In this document: piece by piece, positions 33,584-43,429 of the stretch
Layout: the number at the start of each line of letters is the position of its first letter
How positions within the stretch are numbered: position 1 is the stretch's first letter
NCBI GenBank assembly: GCA_035710745.1
Contig: DASTCX010000016.1
Location: 220,476 to 284,475, forward strand
DNA: 64,000 bases
Direction of reading: 5' to 3'
Source of the DNA: Candidatus Eremiobacteraceae bacterium
GTDB lineage: Bacteria > Vulcanimicrobiota > Vulcanimicrobiia > Eremiobacterales > Eremiobacteraceae
Notes under the pieces: generated by a model
Told to the model about the DNA's origin: nothing
Database searches by the model: none
What the model saw: the letters and a program-made list of their open reading frames with translations, nothing else
Program-made: the position numbers and the translations under genes

Positions 33584-35683
33584 ATGGAGCGCGACGTGAC
33601 GACGGGCGGAGCGATCCGCCACGAGCCGAGTACGGACCGACCCGCACGCGAGAGCGTGCGAGTCGCGTCCGATGCCCTCATCGCGCTCGTCGCCGCGCTT
33701 GCTGCCGCCGCCCTGTCCGTGGGCCTCGTGCCGCTGCAGACGCAGACGGTTCTGTCGATCGTCGTCACCGCGTCCTTGATCGTCCTTGCGCTTGTCATCA
33801 CCGGGAACTACCGGCACCAAGGCGCGCAGCTCCAAGAGGCGGCGCTCCGTCTGGCAGCCGCGTGCGCACTCGCGGCAGGCGCGCTTGCGCTCTTCTCGCT
33901 CGTCGCGAACGCGAACGTGTTCGCTCCGCAAGTCAGCGTCACGGCCGCGAGCCTCGCGTTTCCGATGCTGCTCTTCGCGCGTCTGTGGAATCGGGTCCGC
34001 CGGCGCTCGGTCAAGGCGCCCGGCGCGTCGCGGACGATCGTCGTCGGCGCACGCGATGCCGCGCGGGCGGTGATCCGTCTCCTCGACCAGCGCGAATCGC
34101 TTCCGTTCGACGTCGTCGGCTGCGTCGATGATGATGTGGCGACGCGCAGCGTCGAGGGCGTTCCCGTGCTCGGCAAACCCGCCGATCTCGGCGCGCTGAT
34201 CGACGCGCACTCGATCGAAACGATCATCGTCGCCGCGACGTCCGCGCGACGCCGCCTCGTCAAAATCGTCATGGCCGCGTGTGCCAACGCCGGCGGCCGG
34301 CGTCCGGCCGTCAAGGTGCTCCCTCACCTCGATCAGCTGCTCACCGGCAGGGTCGAGTACTCGCCCGTGCGTGACGTGCGGCTCGAGGATCTGCTCCAGC
34401 GCGATCCGGTCGAGGTCGATCCTTCTCGCGTCGCACCGCACCTCGAGAACCGCGTCGTGCTCGTCACGGGTGCGGGGGGCTCGATCGGCAGCGAGCTGTG
34501 CCGCCAGATCTCGCGCTTCAACCCGAAGCTGCTCGTGCTCGTCGGCCACGGCGAGAACAGCCTCGTCGCGATCGACCAAGAGCTGCGTACCGAACTCGGC
34601 TTCACGAAGACCGAGGTCGCGCTCGCCGACGTCGCCGACGGATTCCGCGTCCGCAGCATCTTCTCGCAGTACCGGCCGCATATCGTCTTCCATGCCGCTG
34701 CACACAAGCATGTACCGATCCTCGAGTCGAACGTGTGCGAGGCGGTGCGCAACAACGTCTTCGGCACGCACGCCGTCGCCCTCGCGGCGGCAGCGGCAGG
34801 CGTCGCGAAGTTCGTCATGATCTCGACGGACAAGGCGGTCAACCCGACCAGCGTCATGGGCGCGACGAAGCGCGTCGCCGAGCTCATCTGCCAATCGTTC
34901 GAGCGCCGAACGGGCACCGAGTTCGTCTCGGTCCGCTTCGGCAACGTCCTCGGCAGCCGCGGAAGCGTCATCGACGTGTTCAAGAAGCAGATCGAGATGG
35001 GCGGCCCGCTCACCGTCACGCATCCGGACATGGTGCGTTACTTCATGACGATCCCCGAAGCCGTCGCCCTCGTCCTCGACGCGACGGCGATCGGCCGCGA
35101 CGGGCAAGTGTGCGTGCTCGACATGGGCAAACCGGTGAGCGTCGTGGAGCTCGCTGAAAACCTCGTGCGGCTCTGCGGCCTGCGCCCGTACGACGACGTC
35201 GACATCGTGTTCACGGGGATCAGGCCGGGCGAGAAGCTGCGCGAAGAGATCTTGACGTCGCACGAGCTCGACAACCCGGACGAACATCCATCGGACGATC
35301 CGACCGCCCACGAGCGGCTCTTCGTCGCACAGCAGGAGCGTGTCGTCTACGAGAAGCTCGTCGGCATCCTCACTGACCTCGAAGTCGCCGTGCGCACGCC
35401 CGACGCCCAGACGGTCATCGCGACGCTGCGGCGTCTCGTCCCGAGCTTCGTGCCGGGCGATCATCTGCGTGGCGACGACGCAGAGTCGGCGACGCATGTG
35501 ACGCCGCTCGACGCAGCCGGTCCGCTCGCGCCGCCACCGGGCGAGGCCGATACTATTGGAGAGGCGCCCGAGCAGGCGCCAGTCCAGGCGCAGCGCGCAA
35601 ACGTCGTCAGCTTAGAAGAAGCCCTCGCGGCTCGGAGTGCCGGCATCGATGCAAGTGATCAGGCCGAAGTCGGACGGCCTTAG
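33584..35683 (+). CDS. Membrane nucleotide-sugar 4,6-dehydratase (CapD/PglF type)
   Basis: 699 residues. About four membrane helices come first, then a CoA-binding-like Rossmann domain around 150-230. The catalytic SDR domain starts near 290 with VLVTGAGGSIGSELCRQ. ISTDKAVNPTSVMGATKR (about 413-430) carries the Lys and the Met in place of Tyr typical of UDP-GlcNAc 4,6-dehydratases. GNVLGSRGSVIDVFKKQI follows. It forms UDP-4-keto-6-deoxy-sugars for bacillosamine- or FucNAc-type residues. A disordered 90-residue C-terminal tail (from about 600) overlaps the next gene's start by 35 nt. Confidence 0.92.
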   Translation: MERDVTTGGAIRHEPSTDRPARESVRVASDALIALVAALAAAALSVGLVPLQTQTVLSIVVTASLIVLALVITGNYRHQGAQLQEAALRLAAACALAAGALALFSLVANANVFAPQVSVTAASLAFPMLLFARLWNRVRRRSVKAPGASRTIVVGARDAARAVIRLLDQRESLPFDVVGCVDDDVATRSVEGVPVLGKPADLGALIDAHSIETIIVAATSARRRLVKIVMAACANAGGRRPAVKVLPHLDQLLTGRVEYSPVRDVRLEDLLQRDPVEVDPSRVAPHLENRVVLVTGAGGSIGSELCRQISRFNPKLLVLVGHGENSLVAIDQELRTELGFTKTEVALADVADGFRVRSIFSQYRPHIVFHAAAHKHVPILESNVCEAVRNNVFGTHAVALAAAAAGVAKFVMISTDKAVNPTSVMGATKRVAELICQSFERRTGTEFVSVRFGNVLGSRGSVIDVFKKQIEMGGPLTVTHPDMVRYFMTIPEAVALVLDATAIGRDGQVCVLDMGKPVSVVELAENLVRLCGLRPYDDVDIVFTGIRPGEKLREEILTSHELDNPDEHPSDDPTAHERLFVAQQERVVYEKLVGILTDLEVAVRTPDAQTVIATLRRLVPSFVPGDHLRGDDAESATHVTPLDAAGPLAPPPGEADTIGEAPEQAPVQAQRANVVSLEEALAARSAGIDASDQAEVGRP

Positions 35684-36995
35684 CCATGCGGCGGCGCTCA
35701 AAGAGCGCATAGTCGCTCGAACGGCTCGGGTCGGCGTCGTCGGCGCGGGCTACATCGGCTTGCCGCTCGCGGTCGCGCAGGCGAAGGCGGGCTTCACCGT
35801 CGTGGCCGTCGATCAGAATCCGATCCGCGTCGCGCAGCTCAACCAGGGTTCGAATTATTTGCGCGATGTCGACGACGCGGACCTCGCCGCGGTCGTGACG
35901 CGCGGGAAGCTGACCGCGACGACCGAGCTCGACCGCATCGGCGACTTCGATGTCGTCATCATGTGCGTGCCGACGCCGGTGACCCTCCACAAGGACCCCG
36001 ACACCGCGTTCATCCGCAAGATCGGCGCGGAGATCGCATCGCGGCTGCGACCGGGCCGGCTCATCACGCTCGAGAGCACCTCGTACCCCGGCGTCACCGA
36101 AGAGCTGCTGTTGCCGATCCTGTCGACGAGCGGGCTCAAGGTGGGCGAAGATTTCTTCCTCGCGTTCTCACCGGAGCGCGTCGATCCGGGCAACGCGCGG
36201 TACGTCACCGTCAACACGAACAAGGTCGTCGGCGGCGTCACCGAAGCATGCCTCGACGTCGCTTCGACGTTCTACCGGCAGACGATCGACGAGATCGTGC
36301 CCGTCACGAGTCCGCAAGTCGCCGAGCTCTCGAAGGTCTTCGAGAACACGTTTCGCGCCGTGAACATCGCGCTCGTCAACGAGATGGCGCAGCTGTGCGA
36401 CAAGATGGGCATCAACGTCTGGGAAGTCCTCGACGCGGCATCGACCAAACCGTTCGGGATGATGCGCTTCAACCCAGGCCCCGGCGTCGGCGGCCACTGC
36501 ATCCCGCTCGACCCGTTCTACCTGACCTGGAAGGCGCGCCGCTACGACTTCCACATGCGTTTCACCGAGACCGCCGCCGAGATCAATCTCGCGATGCCGT
36601 GGTTCGTGCGCGAGAAGCTGCGCCGCACGCTCAACGAACGCGGCACGCCGCTCAAGGACGCGCGCATCCTCCAGATCGGACTCGCCTACAAGCGCGACGT
36701 CGAAGACTGGCAGGAGTCGCCCGCGCTCCGCGTCCTTCATCTGCTCGAGGACGACGGCGCGATCGTCGAATACCACGATCCGCACATCCCGAGCATGCGA
36801 GAAGAAGACGGCAGGCTGCGGCACTCCGCGCTGCTCACGCCCGACGCGCTGTCGCGGGCGACGTGCGTCCTCATCACGACCGACCATAGCTCGATCGATT
36901 GGGATTTCGTCGTGCGCAACGCGCGGGTCGTCCTTGACACGCGCAATGCGACGCACCATGTCGAGGCAGGCAGGGAGAAGATCGTCCTGATATGA
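35649..36995 (+). CDS. UDP-N-acetyl-D-glucosamine 6-dehydrogenase family protein (WbpA-like)
   Basis: 448 residues. The ATG at 35649 has GGAG 10 nt upstream. Rossmann VGVVGAGYIGLPLAVAQAKA, then MCVPTPVTLHKDPD and LESTSYPGVTEELLLPIL. The active-site part has SKVFENTFRAVNIALVNEMA and GVGGHCIPLDPFYLTWKAR with the catalytic Cys at about 284. The C-terminal lobe has ILQIGLAYKRDVEDWQESPA. The DPFYLTWKA form and LYKD-type loops fit the WbpA/VipA branch. It makes a second uronic acid donor besides the WecC-like enzyme. It overlaps the next gene as ATGA. Confidence 0.92.
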   Translation: MQVIRPKSDGLSHAAALKERIVARTARVGVVGAGYIGLPLAVAQAKAGFTVVAVDQNPIRVAQLNQGSNYLRDVDDADLAAVVTRGKLTATTELDRIGDFDVVIMCVPTPVTLHKDPDTAFIRKIGAEIASRLRPGRLITLESTSYPGVTEELLLPILSTSGLKVGEDFFLAFSPERVDPGNARYVTVNTNKVVGGVTEACLDVASTFYRQTIDEIVPVTSPQVAELSKVFENTFRAVNIALVNEMAQLCDKMGINVWEVLDAASTKPFGMMRFNPGPGVGGHCIPLDPFYLTWKARRYDFHMRFTETAAEINLAMPWFVREKLRRTLNERGTPLKDARILQIGLAYKRDVEDWQESPALRVLHLLEDDGAIVEYHDPHIPSMREEDGRLRHSALLTPDALSRATCVLITTDHSSIDWDFVVRNARVVLDTRNATHHVEAGREKIVLI

Positions 36996-37957
36996 CCGTC
37001 TCTCCCACCACCATGAGCGGCGAGAAGTCGAAGGTCGCATCCGTCGCAGGCATGCGCATCCTCGTCCTCGGCTACACGCGTTTCGCGCTGCGCCAGACCG
37101 CGATGTTCGAAGCGCGCGGCGCGCGAGCGACGTACGTCAAGCGCAACTTCGCGCTGCGGGCGCTGCCGCTCGTACCGATGTGCGACGTCGTCTATCAGGT
37201 CGGCGGGCCGATCGTGCCGCGCTCGGTCTTCGACGCGTGCCGTTTCTTCGGCAAGCCGATCGTCAAGCATTGGCTCGGCTCCGACACGATGCGCCTCCAC
37301 GATCCGAGCGTCCAACGTCAAAGCTCGGCGAAGTTCGTCACGAACTGGGCGGACGCGCCGTGGCTCGTCGACGAGCTGAAGGCCGCAGGCGTCGACGGTC
37401 AGACCATCGGGCTTAGTCCGATCTCCGTCACCGCCGAACTGCCTTTCCCGCCCGCACCGCTGCGCGTGCTGTGGTTCTTGCCGGAGGATCGATTCGAGTT
37501 CTACGGGGGCCAGATGGCGCTCTCGGTCGCGCGCGCGCTGCCGTCTCTCAAGTTCATCTTCGTCGGCTGCGAACGCCGCGGAAGGCCGGCGCCGCCGAAC
37601 GTCGACTACGTCGGATTCTTGGACGAGATCGACGACGCGTATGCCAAGACGCACGTGCTCGTGCGGATGGCGGACCACGACGGCCTCTCCCAGATGGTGC
37701 TCGAGGCGCTCAACCACGGCCGCTACGTCATCTGGAACTATCCTTTCCCCGGCACGCTCAAGGCCTCGGGCGAAAGCGACGTCATCGCTCATCTGAGCGG
37801 TCTCGCCGCGCGCATGGCCGAGGGCGGGCTCGGCTATAACGAGGCGGGCCGGACGTCGGTTCGCACCGGTTATTTGGGGGACATCATCGCGGACCACATC
37901 TGCGAAGGGATCCTAGCCGCTACGAAGCGGCGGCAAAACGGAGTCGCACTCTCGTGA
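36992..37957 (+). CDS. Putative glycosyltransferase (GT-B-like)
   Basis: 321 residues. The start of the fold is MRILVLGYTRFALRQ at about residue 21. The middle has DVVYQVGGPIVPRSVFD and KHWLGSDTMRLHDP. The C-terminal half has RVLWFLPEDRFEFYGG, LKFIFVGCERR and KTHVLVRMADHDGLSQMVLE with the acidic end of a GT4-like donor site. It is divergent and shorter than typical GT4 enzymes, so the donor is unknown. Both borders are 4-nt overlaps (ATGA upstream, GTGA downstream), so it is firmly part of the operon. Confidence 0.75.
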   Translation: MTVSPTTMSGEKSKVASVAGMRILVLGYTRFALRQTAMFEARGARATYVKRNFALRALPLVPMCDVVYQVGGPIVPRSVFDACRFFGKPIVKHWLGSDTMRLHDPSVQRQSSAKFVTNWADAPWLVDELKAAGVDGQTIGLSPISVTAELPFPPAPLRVLWFLPEDRFEFYGGQMALSVARALPSLKFIFVGCERRGRPAPPNVDYVGFLDEIDDAYAKTHVLVRMADHDGLSQMVLEALNHGRYVIWNYPFPGTLKASGESDVIAHLSGLAARMAEGGLGYNEAGRTSVRTGYLGDIIADHICEGILAATKRRQNGVALS

Positions 37958-39483
37958 TCGACACACGCGCCATCGTCTATCGGCCGTTCTGGCCGGTCTT
38001 CTGGAAATGGACGGCCATATCGCTCGGCGTCGGCGCCTACGTCCTCATGGCGTTCATCGGGTTCAACCTTGCGATGGCCCCGACCGGCTGCCCGATGTTC
38101 TGGAACGTCTTCGCCATCTATTGCGGCTCGCACACCGGCATGGCGCTCGCGCTCTGCTTGTTCATGACGCCGCTCGCGGCGTATTTCGCGATCAAACGCC
38201 CGTGGCTGTTCCCGGTCTCGCTCTACGCGCTGCTCGTGCCGTCGGACTCGTACCTCAATTTCACATCGTTCACGGGCGGCAGCTCGCTGACGAAGGTCGC
38301 TGCGATCCTCGCGACCGGCTCGATGATGTGGTACCTCGCGCGGAACAAGCGCTTTGCGGATCCGGGCAAGGCGGTCATCGCGTGGCTCGCGTACGGCAGC
38401 TACGCGTCGCTCACCATGCTGTGGGGCTACCAGGTCGACATCGGAACGTTGACGCTCTGGGGCACCCTGTGGCAGCTCATCTTCTTCTACGTGATCCTCG
38501 CGGTCGCGCGCATCGAAGAAGACGAGTTCCGGATCGTCATGGTCTCGTGGCTCATCGGCTGCATGTTCGCGTCGGTGTTCGGCGCGACCGTCTTCGGCTT
38601 CGGCGGCGCGAAATTCGATAACGCGGGCCGGCTCAAGGCGCATTTCAATCCGGACAACAAGCTCCTCTCCGACCTCTTCTCGGCCTCGTTCGTCTTCCCG
38701 GTCGCGCTCGTCACGATGTACATCCTGCGCGCGCAGTGGGGCTTGAAGAAGATCGGCCTTCTCATGGTTTTCGCGATCCTGATCGTCGGCCAGTTCGTCG
38801 TCGGGTCGCGCGGCGGTATCCTCGCCGACCTCCTCGTGTGCGTCTACTACTTCTTCAAGGGGCGCTACCGCGGGCAGCTCTTGTTCCTCGCCGCGCTCGC
38901 TTTCACGGTGAGCTTCGCGTTCCCGACGGCGACCTGGGGGAGGTTCCTGAAGCCCGACCCTTCGGGCGGCTCGGGGCGCATCGAGATCTGGAAGGTCGGT
39001 CTCGCCGCGCTCAAGGACAACTGGCTCTTCGGCGGCGGCTTCGCGCAGTTCGAGAACTTGTACGACAAGTATTTCCTGACGGTCTGGAACCAGTTCTACG
39101 AGCACTGGCACCGCGGCCCGCATAACATCATCCTGCAGGCATGGGTCGAGCAGGGCCTCATCGGCCTCGGCATCATGCTGCTCGCGTGGTGGATGACGTA
39201 CAAGTCGATGGCGCACATCCCGAAAGGCCACCCGCGTTACGACGAACGCGTGGCGGTCGAGGCGGGCGTCTTCGGCGCCTTCGTCGCGGCGATCTTCGTC
39301 GGCGTCATGCTCTCGAAGTTCACATTCTGGATGTACACGATCGTGTCGCTCTATCGCCAGGTCACGCTGCGTTCCGTCAACGCGAGCCTCGCGGCGAAGG
39401 CGCCGCTCGATCGGGTCGTCGTTCTCGATACGGGGCCGCCGCCCGAACTCGAGCCGCTGCCCGTGCCCGGCCCGGCCAGTTGA
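37954..39483 (+). CDS. O-antigen ligase/polymerase family membrane protein (Wzy-like)
   Basis: 509 residues with 11-12 membrane segments. The Wzy_C region has VGSRGGILADLLVCVYYF, then GSGRIEIWKVGLAALKDNWLFGGG and RGPHNIILQAWVEQGLIGLG. That is the HN...E block of O-antigen polymerases and ligases. It most likely polymerises lipid-linked repeat units at the outer face of the inner membrane. It starts with a GTG overlapping the preceding stop. A 40-residue Pro-rich cytoplasmic tail ends the protein. Confidence 0.88.
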   Translation: MIDTRAIVYRPFWPVFWKWTAISLGVGAYVLMAFIGFNLAMAPTGCPMFWNVFAIYCGSHTGMALALCLFMTPLAAYFAIKRPWLFPVSLYALLVPSDSYLNFTSFTGGSSLTKVAAILATGSMMWYLARNKRFADPGKAVIAWLAYGSYASLTMLWGYQVDIGTLTLWGTLWQLIFFYVILAVARIEEDEFRIVMVSWLIGCMFASVFGATVFGFGGAKFDNAGRLKAHFNPDNKLLSDLFSASFVFPVALVTMYILRAQWGLKKIGLLMVFAILIVGQFVVGSRGGILADLLVCVYYFFKGRYRGQLLFLAALAFTVSFAFPTATWGRFLKPDPSGGSGRIEIWKVGLAALKDNWLFGGGFAQFENLYDKYFLTVWNQFYEHWHRGPHNIILQAWVEQGLIGLGIMLLAWWMTYKSMAHIPKGHPRYDERVAVEAGVFGAFVAAIFVGVMLSKFTFWMYTIVSLYRQVTLRSVNASLAAKAPLDRVVVLDTGPPPELEPLPVPGPAS

Positions 39484-40658
39484 AGCGCGCAGAGTTCCTG
39501 CCGTATTGCCGGCCGGCGCTCGGCGCTGACGACATCGCTGCGGTCGTCGACACGCTCGAACGCGGTTGGCTGACGACCGGACCGCTCGTCAAGCGGTTCG
39601 AAGCTGATTTCGCCGCCGCGTGCGGCGTCAAGCACGCGATCGCGCTCAACAGCTGCACCTCGGCGATGCATCTTGCGCTCATCGCGCTCGGCGTCGGTCC
39701 GGGCGATGAAGTCGTCTTGCCTGCGCTCAGCTTCGTCGCGGCCGCGAATCTCGTGCTCCAGCTCGGGGCCGAGCCCGTCTTCTGCGACGTCGAAGCCGAT
39801 TCGCTCTGCTCGACGGTCGCGACGATCGACCGCGCGACGTCGCCGCGGACGAAAGCGATCGTCACGATGCACTATGCCGGACGGCCCGCCGCGGCTGCGC
39901 CGATCTCGGCATACGCGCGCTCGCGCGGCATCAGCGTGCTCGAAGACGCGGCGCTCGCGGTCGGCACGCTCGACGACGGCCGCTGGCCGGGCTTTTGCAC
40001 CGACGCTGCAGCGTTCAGTTTCTACGCGACCAAGAACGTGACGACCGCCGAGGGCGGCATGCTCGTCACCCGCGACGACGAGATCGCCGAGCGCGTTCGC
40101 AGCCTGTCGCTCCACGGCATGGACAAGGACGCATGGAAGCGCTACGAGCGCGGCGGCGCGTGGCGCTACGACGTGCTCGAGACCGGCTACAAGTACAACA
40201 TGCCGGACATGGCAGCCGCGATCGGTCTCACGCAGCTCGCGAAACTGCCCGCGAACCAGAAGCGCCGCGACGAACTCGCGGCAGCCTATGTCGCCGGGCT
40301 CGAGGATGTCCCAGGCGTCGCCGTCGCGGCCTTGGGCTCGATGCGAACGAATGACCGGCACAGCTGGTGCGTGTTCCCGATCCTCGTCGACGAACAGACG
40401 GCGGGCATCTCGCGCGACGCGCTCATCGAGGCGCTGCGCGACCGGAACATCGGCACGAGCGTCCACTATATCCCGTCGCACCACTTCACCGCGTACAAGC
40501 ACCGGCGCCACGGACCGCTGCAGGTGACCGAGGCAGAGTGGCTCAAGCTCGTCTCGTTGCCGCTCTTCCCGGGGATGAGCGACACGGATGTCGCCGACGT
40601 CGTCGCAGCGATCAAGGACAGCGTACCGGCTGCCTCGCGCTCGCGCGTCGGTCTGTGA
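39480..40658 (+). CDS. DegT/DnrJ/EryC1/StrS family sugar aminotransferase
   Basis: 392 residues from a TTG overlapping the Wzy-like stop (TTGA); the same pattern occurs at 4910. The PLP-dependent fold is clear: LPYCRPALGADDIAAVVDTL, LNSCTSAMHLALIALGVGPG, VLEDAALAVG and SFYATKNVTTAEGGMLVT with the PLP Lys at about 185. YNMPDMAAAIGLTQL and VHYIPSHHFTAYKH follow. It aminates a keto sugar, probably the product of the CapD-type dehydratase six genes earlier in the same block, to give an amino sugar for the repeat unit. It ends the operon that began with Wzc. Confidence 0.92.
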   Translation: MKRAEFLPYCRPALGADDIAAVVDTLERGWLTTGPLVKRFEADFAAACGVKHAIALNSCTSAMHLALIALGVGPGDEVVLPALSFVAAANLVLQLGAEPVFCDVEADSLCSTVATIDRATSPRTKAIVTMHYAGRPAAAAPISAYARSRGISVLEDAALAVGTLDDGRWPGFCTDAAAFSFYATKNVTTAEGGMLVTRDDEIAERVRSLSLHGMDKDAWKRYERGGAWRYDVLETGYKYNMPDMAAAIGLTQLAKLPANQKRRDELAAAYVAGLEDVPGVAVAALGSMRTNDRHSWCVFPILVDEQTAGISRDALIEALRDRNIGTSVHYIPSHHFTAYKHRRHGPLQVTEAEWLKLVSLPLFPGMSDTDVADVVAAIKDSVPAASRSRVGL

Positions 40659-40741
40659 CCGCGCTAACCCGCCCGCTGCGATAGCCGGCACACTACCCCA
40701 CCGGTTCACTCGAGAGTGAGCCGCCGCATGGATAGACCCAT

Positions 40742-40762
40742 CGCCAATCCTTATGATTGGCG
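40742..40762 (+). promoter_or_regulatory. Hairpin covering the start codon of the GHL-like lipoprotein gene
   Basis: CGCCAATC and GATTGGCG form an 8-bp perfect stem with loop CTTAT. The ATG at 40753-40755 straddles loop and stem, so folding could hide the start. No ribosome-binding site is obvious upstream. Confidence 0.5.
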
Positions 40763-42285
40763 TGACTACTCGTCGTGGGGACGGGCCGCGCTTACGCGGT
40801 CCGCGTTGTGCTCAACTGCGATCATCGCTCGGATTTTTACGACTAGCAAGCGCGATAGCCGCGTTGTCGGCCGTATTTCTTGTCGGCGGCTGCGGAGGCG
40901 GCGGGGGCGGCAGCAGCGTCGTCCAGCCGGTGATCGTTCCGCAGAAGAAGCCCACCCCGACCCCGACCCCGTCCGGTGCTCCCTCGCCGACGCCGACACC
41001 GTCGTCCACGCCGCATCCGTCGCCGACGCCGAGCAGCACGCCGACGCCGAATCCGACCGCGACGCCGACGCCGCATCCGACCGCAACGCCGACACCGCAT
41101 CCGACGCCGACGTCGACGCCGCAGCCGACGCCGACCCCCGGGCCGATCTCGATGATCCACGTGCACACGTGGCAAGACCTGGCTACCGGTGACGGCAATC
41201 GCCTGTCGTCGTGGACCCAGACGACACCGTGGCTCGACTACGTCGACACCGACGCGCAAGATTCTCTCGCGATGCACGACGCCGGTCTGACCGTCGCCTT
41301 CTACACCATACCGAACCGCCAAGGCCCTGGCGATCCGATGTATTCGAACGACGAATCGACATTCGCACACGACTGCTCCGGTAACCGCATCGATTCGCTC
41401 GGGGTCGGCGTCGGCCGCTACCTCATGGATCCGCACTCGACCGATCTCGGCGGGATGTGGGAATCGTACGTCCAGAGGATGGTCGGCAACGGCGCTTGGA
41501 TCGACTACGTCTTCGAAGACAAGGCCGATAACATCAATAAGACAAGCGCGCCGCCGTGCAATTTCGACCAGACCGATTGGACGAACGCGAGCAACCAGCT
41601 CGACTCGTACATGACCTCGCACATCATCTACAACTCGCTGAGCAACACCGGCTCGCAAAACGGTCAGCCGACCGTCGCTCCCTCGATCGCGCTCAACCCG
41701 GGGGCCGCCGGCGGCATGTCGGAAGACTGCTACTCCAAACAGGACAACACGCTGCGCACGAAAGTCTCGTGGCAGGCGACCGAACTGACCGAGATCGACA
41801 TGGCGAACTCCCAGAAGTTCTTCGTCTGCAACGGCGGCATGTCGACCGCCGGATCGACGGCGATCCAAGCGCGCCTCTATCAATACGCGTCGTATCTGCT
41901 GACCTACGACCCGAACACGACGTTCTATATGACGCACTATGGCGACTACTCCGGCCTGTTCGTCTATCCGGAAGTCCAGCTTGTGGCGAAGCAGCCGGTC
42001 ATCGCGGAGCCGTCGAACATCGCATCGCTGCTCCAATCGGGCGGCACGTACGCGCGACAGTACCGAGCGTGCTACGTCGCGGGCAACTTCGTCGGCCCGT
42101 GCGCAGCGGTCGTCAACAGCGGCAGCGCGGGCATGCAGTCGCAGCCCTTCCCGTATCCGGGGCAATACGCTCACACGCTCGTGCTGAGCGGCAGCGGCGT
42201 GCTCGACGGGGGTTCGATCGCGACGAACGGCCCCGCGCCGCCTTCGTCGGTGGCGCCGAGCACAGCGGTCATCGCCTTCCCGTAG
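40753..42285 (+). CDS. Lipoprotein, GHL15-like TIM-barrel (putative glycoside hydrolase), paralog A
   Basis: 510 residues. A lipobox ([12 protein letters not shown], Cys about 47) is followed by a 90-residue linker of TPTP/PTPS repeats and a catalytic-like domain from about 135. That domain has [49 protein letters not shown] and FVCNGG. It is similar throughout to paralog B at 44532 (shared FAHDCSG(N/K)[28 protein letters not shown] and a DGG end). The fold resembles the hypothetical glycosyl hydrolase 15 family, but the substrate is unknown. It could trim or modify the EPS at the cell surface. The real start is uncertain; ATG 40753 or GTG 40762. Confidence 0.8.
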   Translation: MIGVTTRRGDGPRLRGPRCAQLRSSLGFLRLASAIAALSAVFLVGGCGGGGGGSSVVQPVIVPQKKPTPTPTPSGAPSPTPTPSSTPHPSPTPSSTPTPNPTATPTPHPTATPTPHPTPTSTPQPTPTPGPISMIHVHTWQDLATGDGNRLSSWTQTTPWLDYVDTDAQDSLAMHDAGLTVAFYTIPNRQGPGDPMYSNDESTFAHDCSGNRIDSLGVGVGRYLMDPHSTDLGGMWESYVQRMVGNGAWIDYVFEDKADNINKTSAPPCNFDQTDWTNASNQLDSYMTSHIIYNSLSNTGSQNGQPTVAPSIALNPGAAGGMSEDCYSKQDNTLRTKVSWQATELTEIDMANSQKFFVCNGGMSTAGSTAIQARLYQYASYLLTYDPNTTFYMTHYGDYSGLFVYPEVQLVAKQPVIAEPSNIASLLQSGGTYARQYRACYVAGNFVGPCAAVVNSGSAGMQSQPFPYPGQYAHTLVLSGSGVLDGGSIATNGPAPPSSVAPSTAVIAFP

Positions 42286-42344
42286 GTCGCAAGTCCCGCC
42301 GTTTCGGCGGGTGGCCTAGACGCGCGGCGTGAAGCGAACATCCC

Positions 42345-43376
42345 GTGACGCCGTTCCCCACATTCGATAAGGCTCGCACAGCCCTCACGGAGCGAGCGGT
42401 GATCTTCGCGCGTCGCGCGGGCCGCCTTTTCCCGCGCGTCTATTTCGATCGCGACGGCGACTACCGCCACACGCTGCTGCTCGTCGGCTCCGGACGCAGC
42501 GGAACGTCGTGGGTTCCCGACGTCATCAACTACGATCACTCGTATCGCTATCTATACGAGCCGTTCCACTCCAAGCACGTGCCTGCCGCGCGCGACTGGC
42601 TTCCGCGGCAGTACGTCCGCATCGACGACGACGAACCGCGGCGCGTCGACCTTGCGACGAGCATCTTCACCGGCCGCTTGCGCAATGCGTACGCCGACGC
42701 GTACAACCGCTGCGTCGTCGTCCATCGTCGCCTTGTCAAAGACACGCGGCTCCAACTCGCGCTCGGTTGGATCCGCAAACGCTTCGTCGGGATGCCGATG
42801 ATCTACCTCATGCGGCATCCATGCGCGGTCGTCAACTCCCGCATCCAGCTCGGGCGCGATTGCGATCTCGCGCGCATGTTCTTCTCGCAGCCCCAGCTCA
42901 TGGAAGATCACCTCGGGCCTTTCCGCACCGAGATGGAGCGCGCGCGAGACGATTTCGAGCGGCACGTGTTCATCTGGTGCGTCGAGAACTACGTGCCGAT
43001 GCGCCAGCTGCACGCCGGCGACGCGCATCTCATCTTCTACGAGGACGTCTGCGAGAATCCCGAAGGCGAGCTGCAGCGGCTCGCTGCATTTCTTGGCGCC
43101 GCCTTCGACGAGCGCGCGATGCGCAACGTCGGCAAAGCGTCGGTGCAGGCGCGCAAATATCACGGCGGCCGCACGAGCGCGATCGTCACGGGCGCGAGCC
43201 TCGTCGAAGCGTGGAGAGCGTACGTCTCACCCGAGCGTGCGAAACGTGCCATCGAGATATTGCGTTTGTTCGGCCTAGAGGCTATCTACGACGAAGACCC
43301 CAGGCCGCGCGCTCACAGCGCGGACGCGATGTTCTCACAGAGTTCTAACGGACCCACGGTGCAGGCGTCCCGCTGA
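42345..43376 (+). CDS. PAPS-dependent sulfotransferase family protein 5
   Basis: 343 residues from a GTG. The phosphosulfate loop GSGRSGTSW lies at about 48-56 and RHPCAVVNSRI at about 157. Core blocks are NYDHSYRYLYEPFHSK, RLVKDTRLQLALGWIRKRF, ENYVPMRQLHAGD and FYEDVCENPEGELQRL. The NLxLKW block is changed to LQLALGW, the most divergent in the set. It lies between GHL-like paralog A and another sulfotransferase gene. Confidence 0.9.
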   Translation: MTPFPTFDKARTALTERAVIFARRAGRLFPRVYFDRDGDYRHTLLLVGSGRSGTSWVPDVINYDHSYRYLYEPFHSKHVPAARDWLPRQYVRIDDDEPRRVDLATSIFTGRLRNAYADAYNRCVVVHRRLVKDTRLQLALGWIRKRFVGMPMIYLMRHPCAVVNSRIQLGRDCDLARMFFSQPQLMEDHLGPFRTEMERARDDFERHVFIWCVENYVPMRQLHAGDAHLIFYEDVCENPEGELQRLAAFLGAAFDERAMRNVGKASVQARKYHGGRTSAIVTGASLVEAWRAYVSPERAKRAIEILRLFGLEAIYDEDPRPRAHSADAMFSQSSNGPTVQASR

Positions 43377-43415
43377 TCATCACTGAAATCACGAAGCCGG
43401 AACGTTTCGACTGAA

Positions 43416-43421
43416 AAGGAG
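43416..43421 (+). promoter_or_regulatory. Shine-Dalgarno site of sulfotransferase 6
   Basis: AAGGAG lies 8 nt before the TTG at 43430 and decides that start over the ATG at 43448. Confidence 0.75.
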
Positions 43422-43429
43422 AGCCGGGC

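Noticed and set aside
31387..35497. Very long minus-strand open frames opposite the Wzc-like and CapD-like genes
   Set aside because: High-GC shadow frames; composition is Arg/Asp/Glu/His repeats and the plus-strand genes have complete domains.
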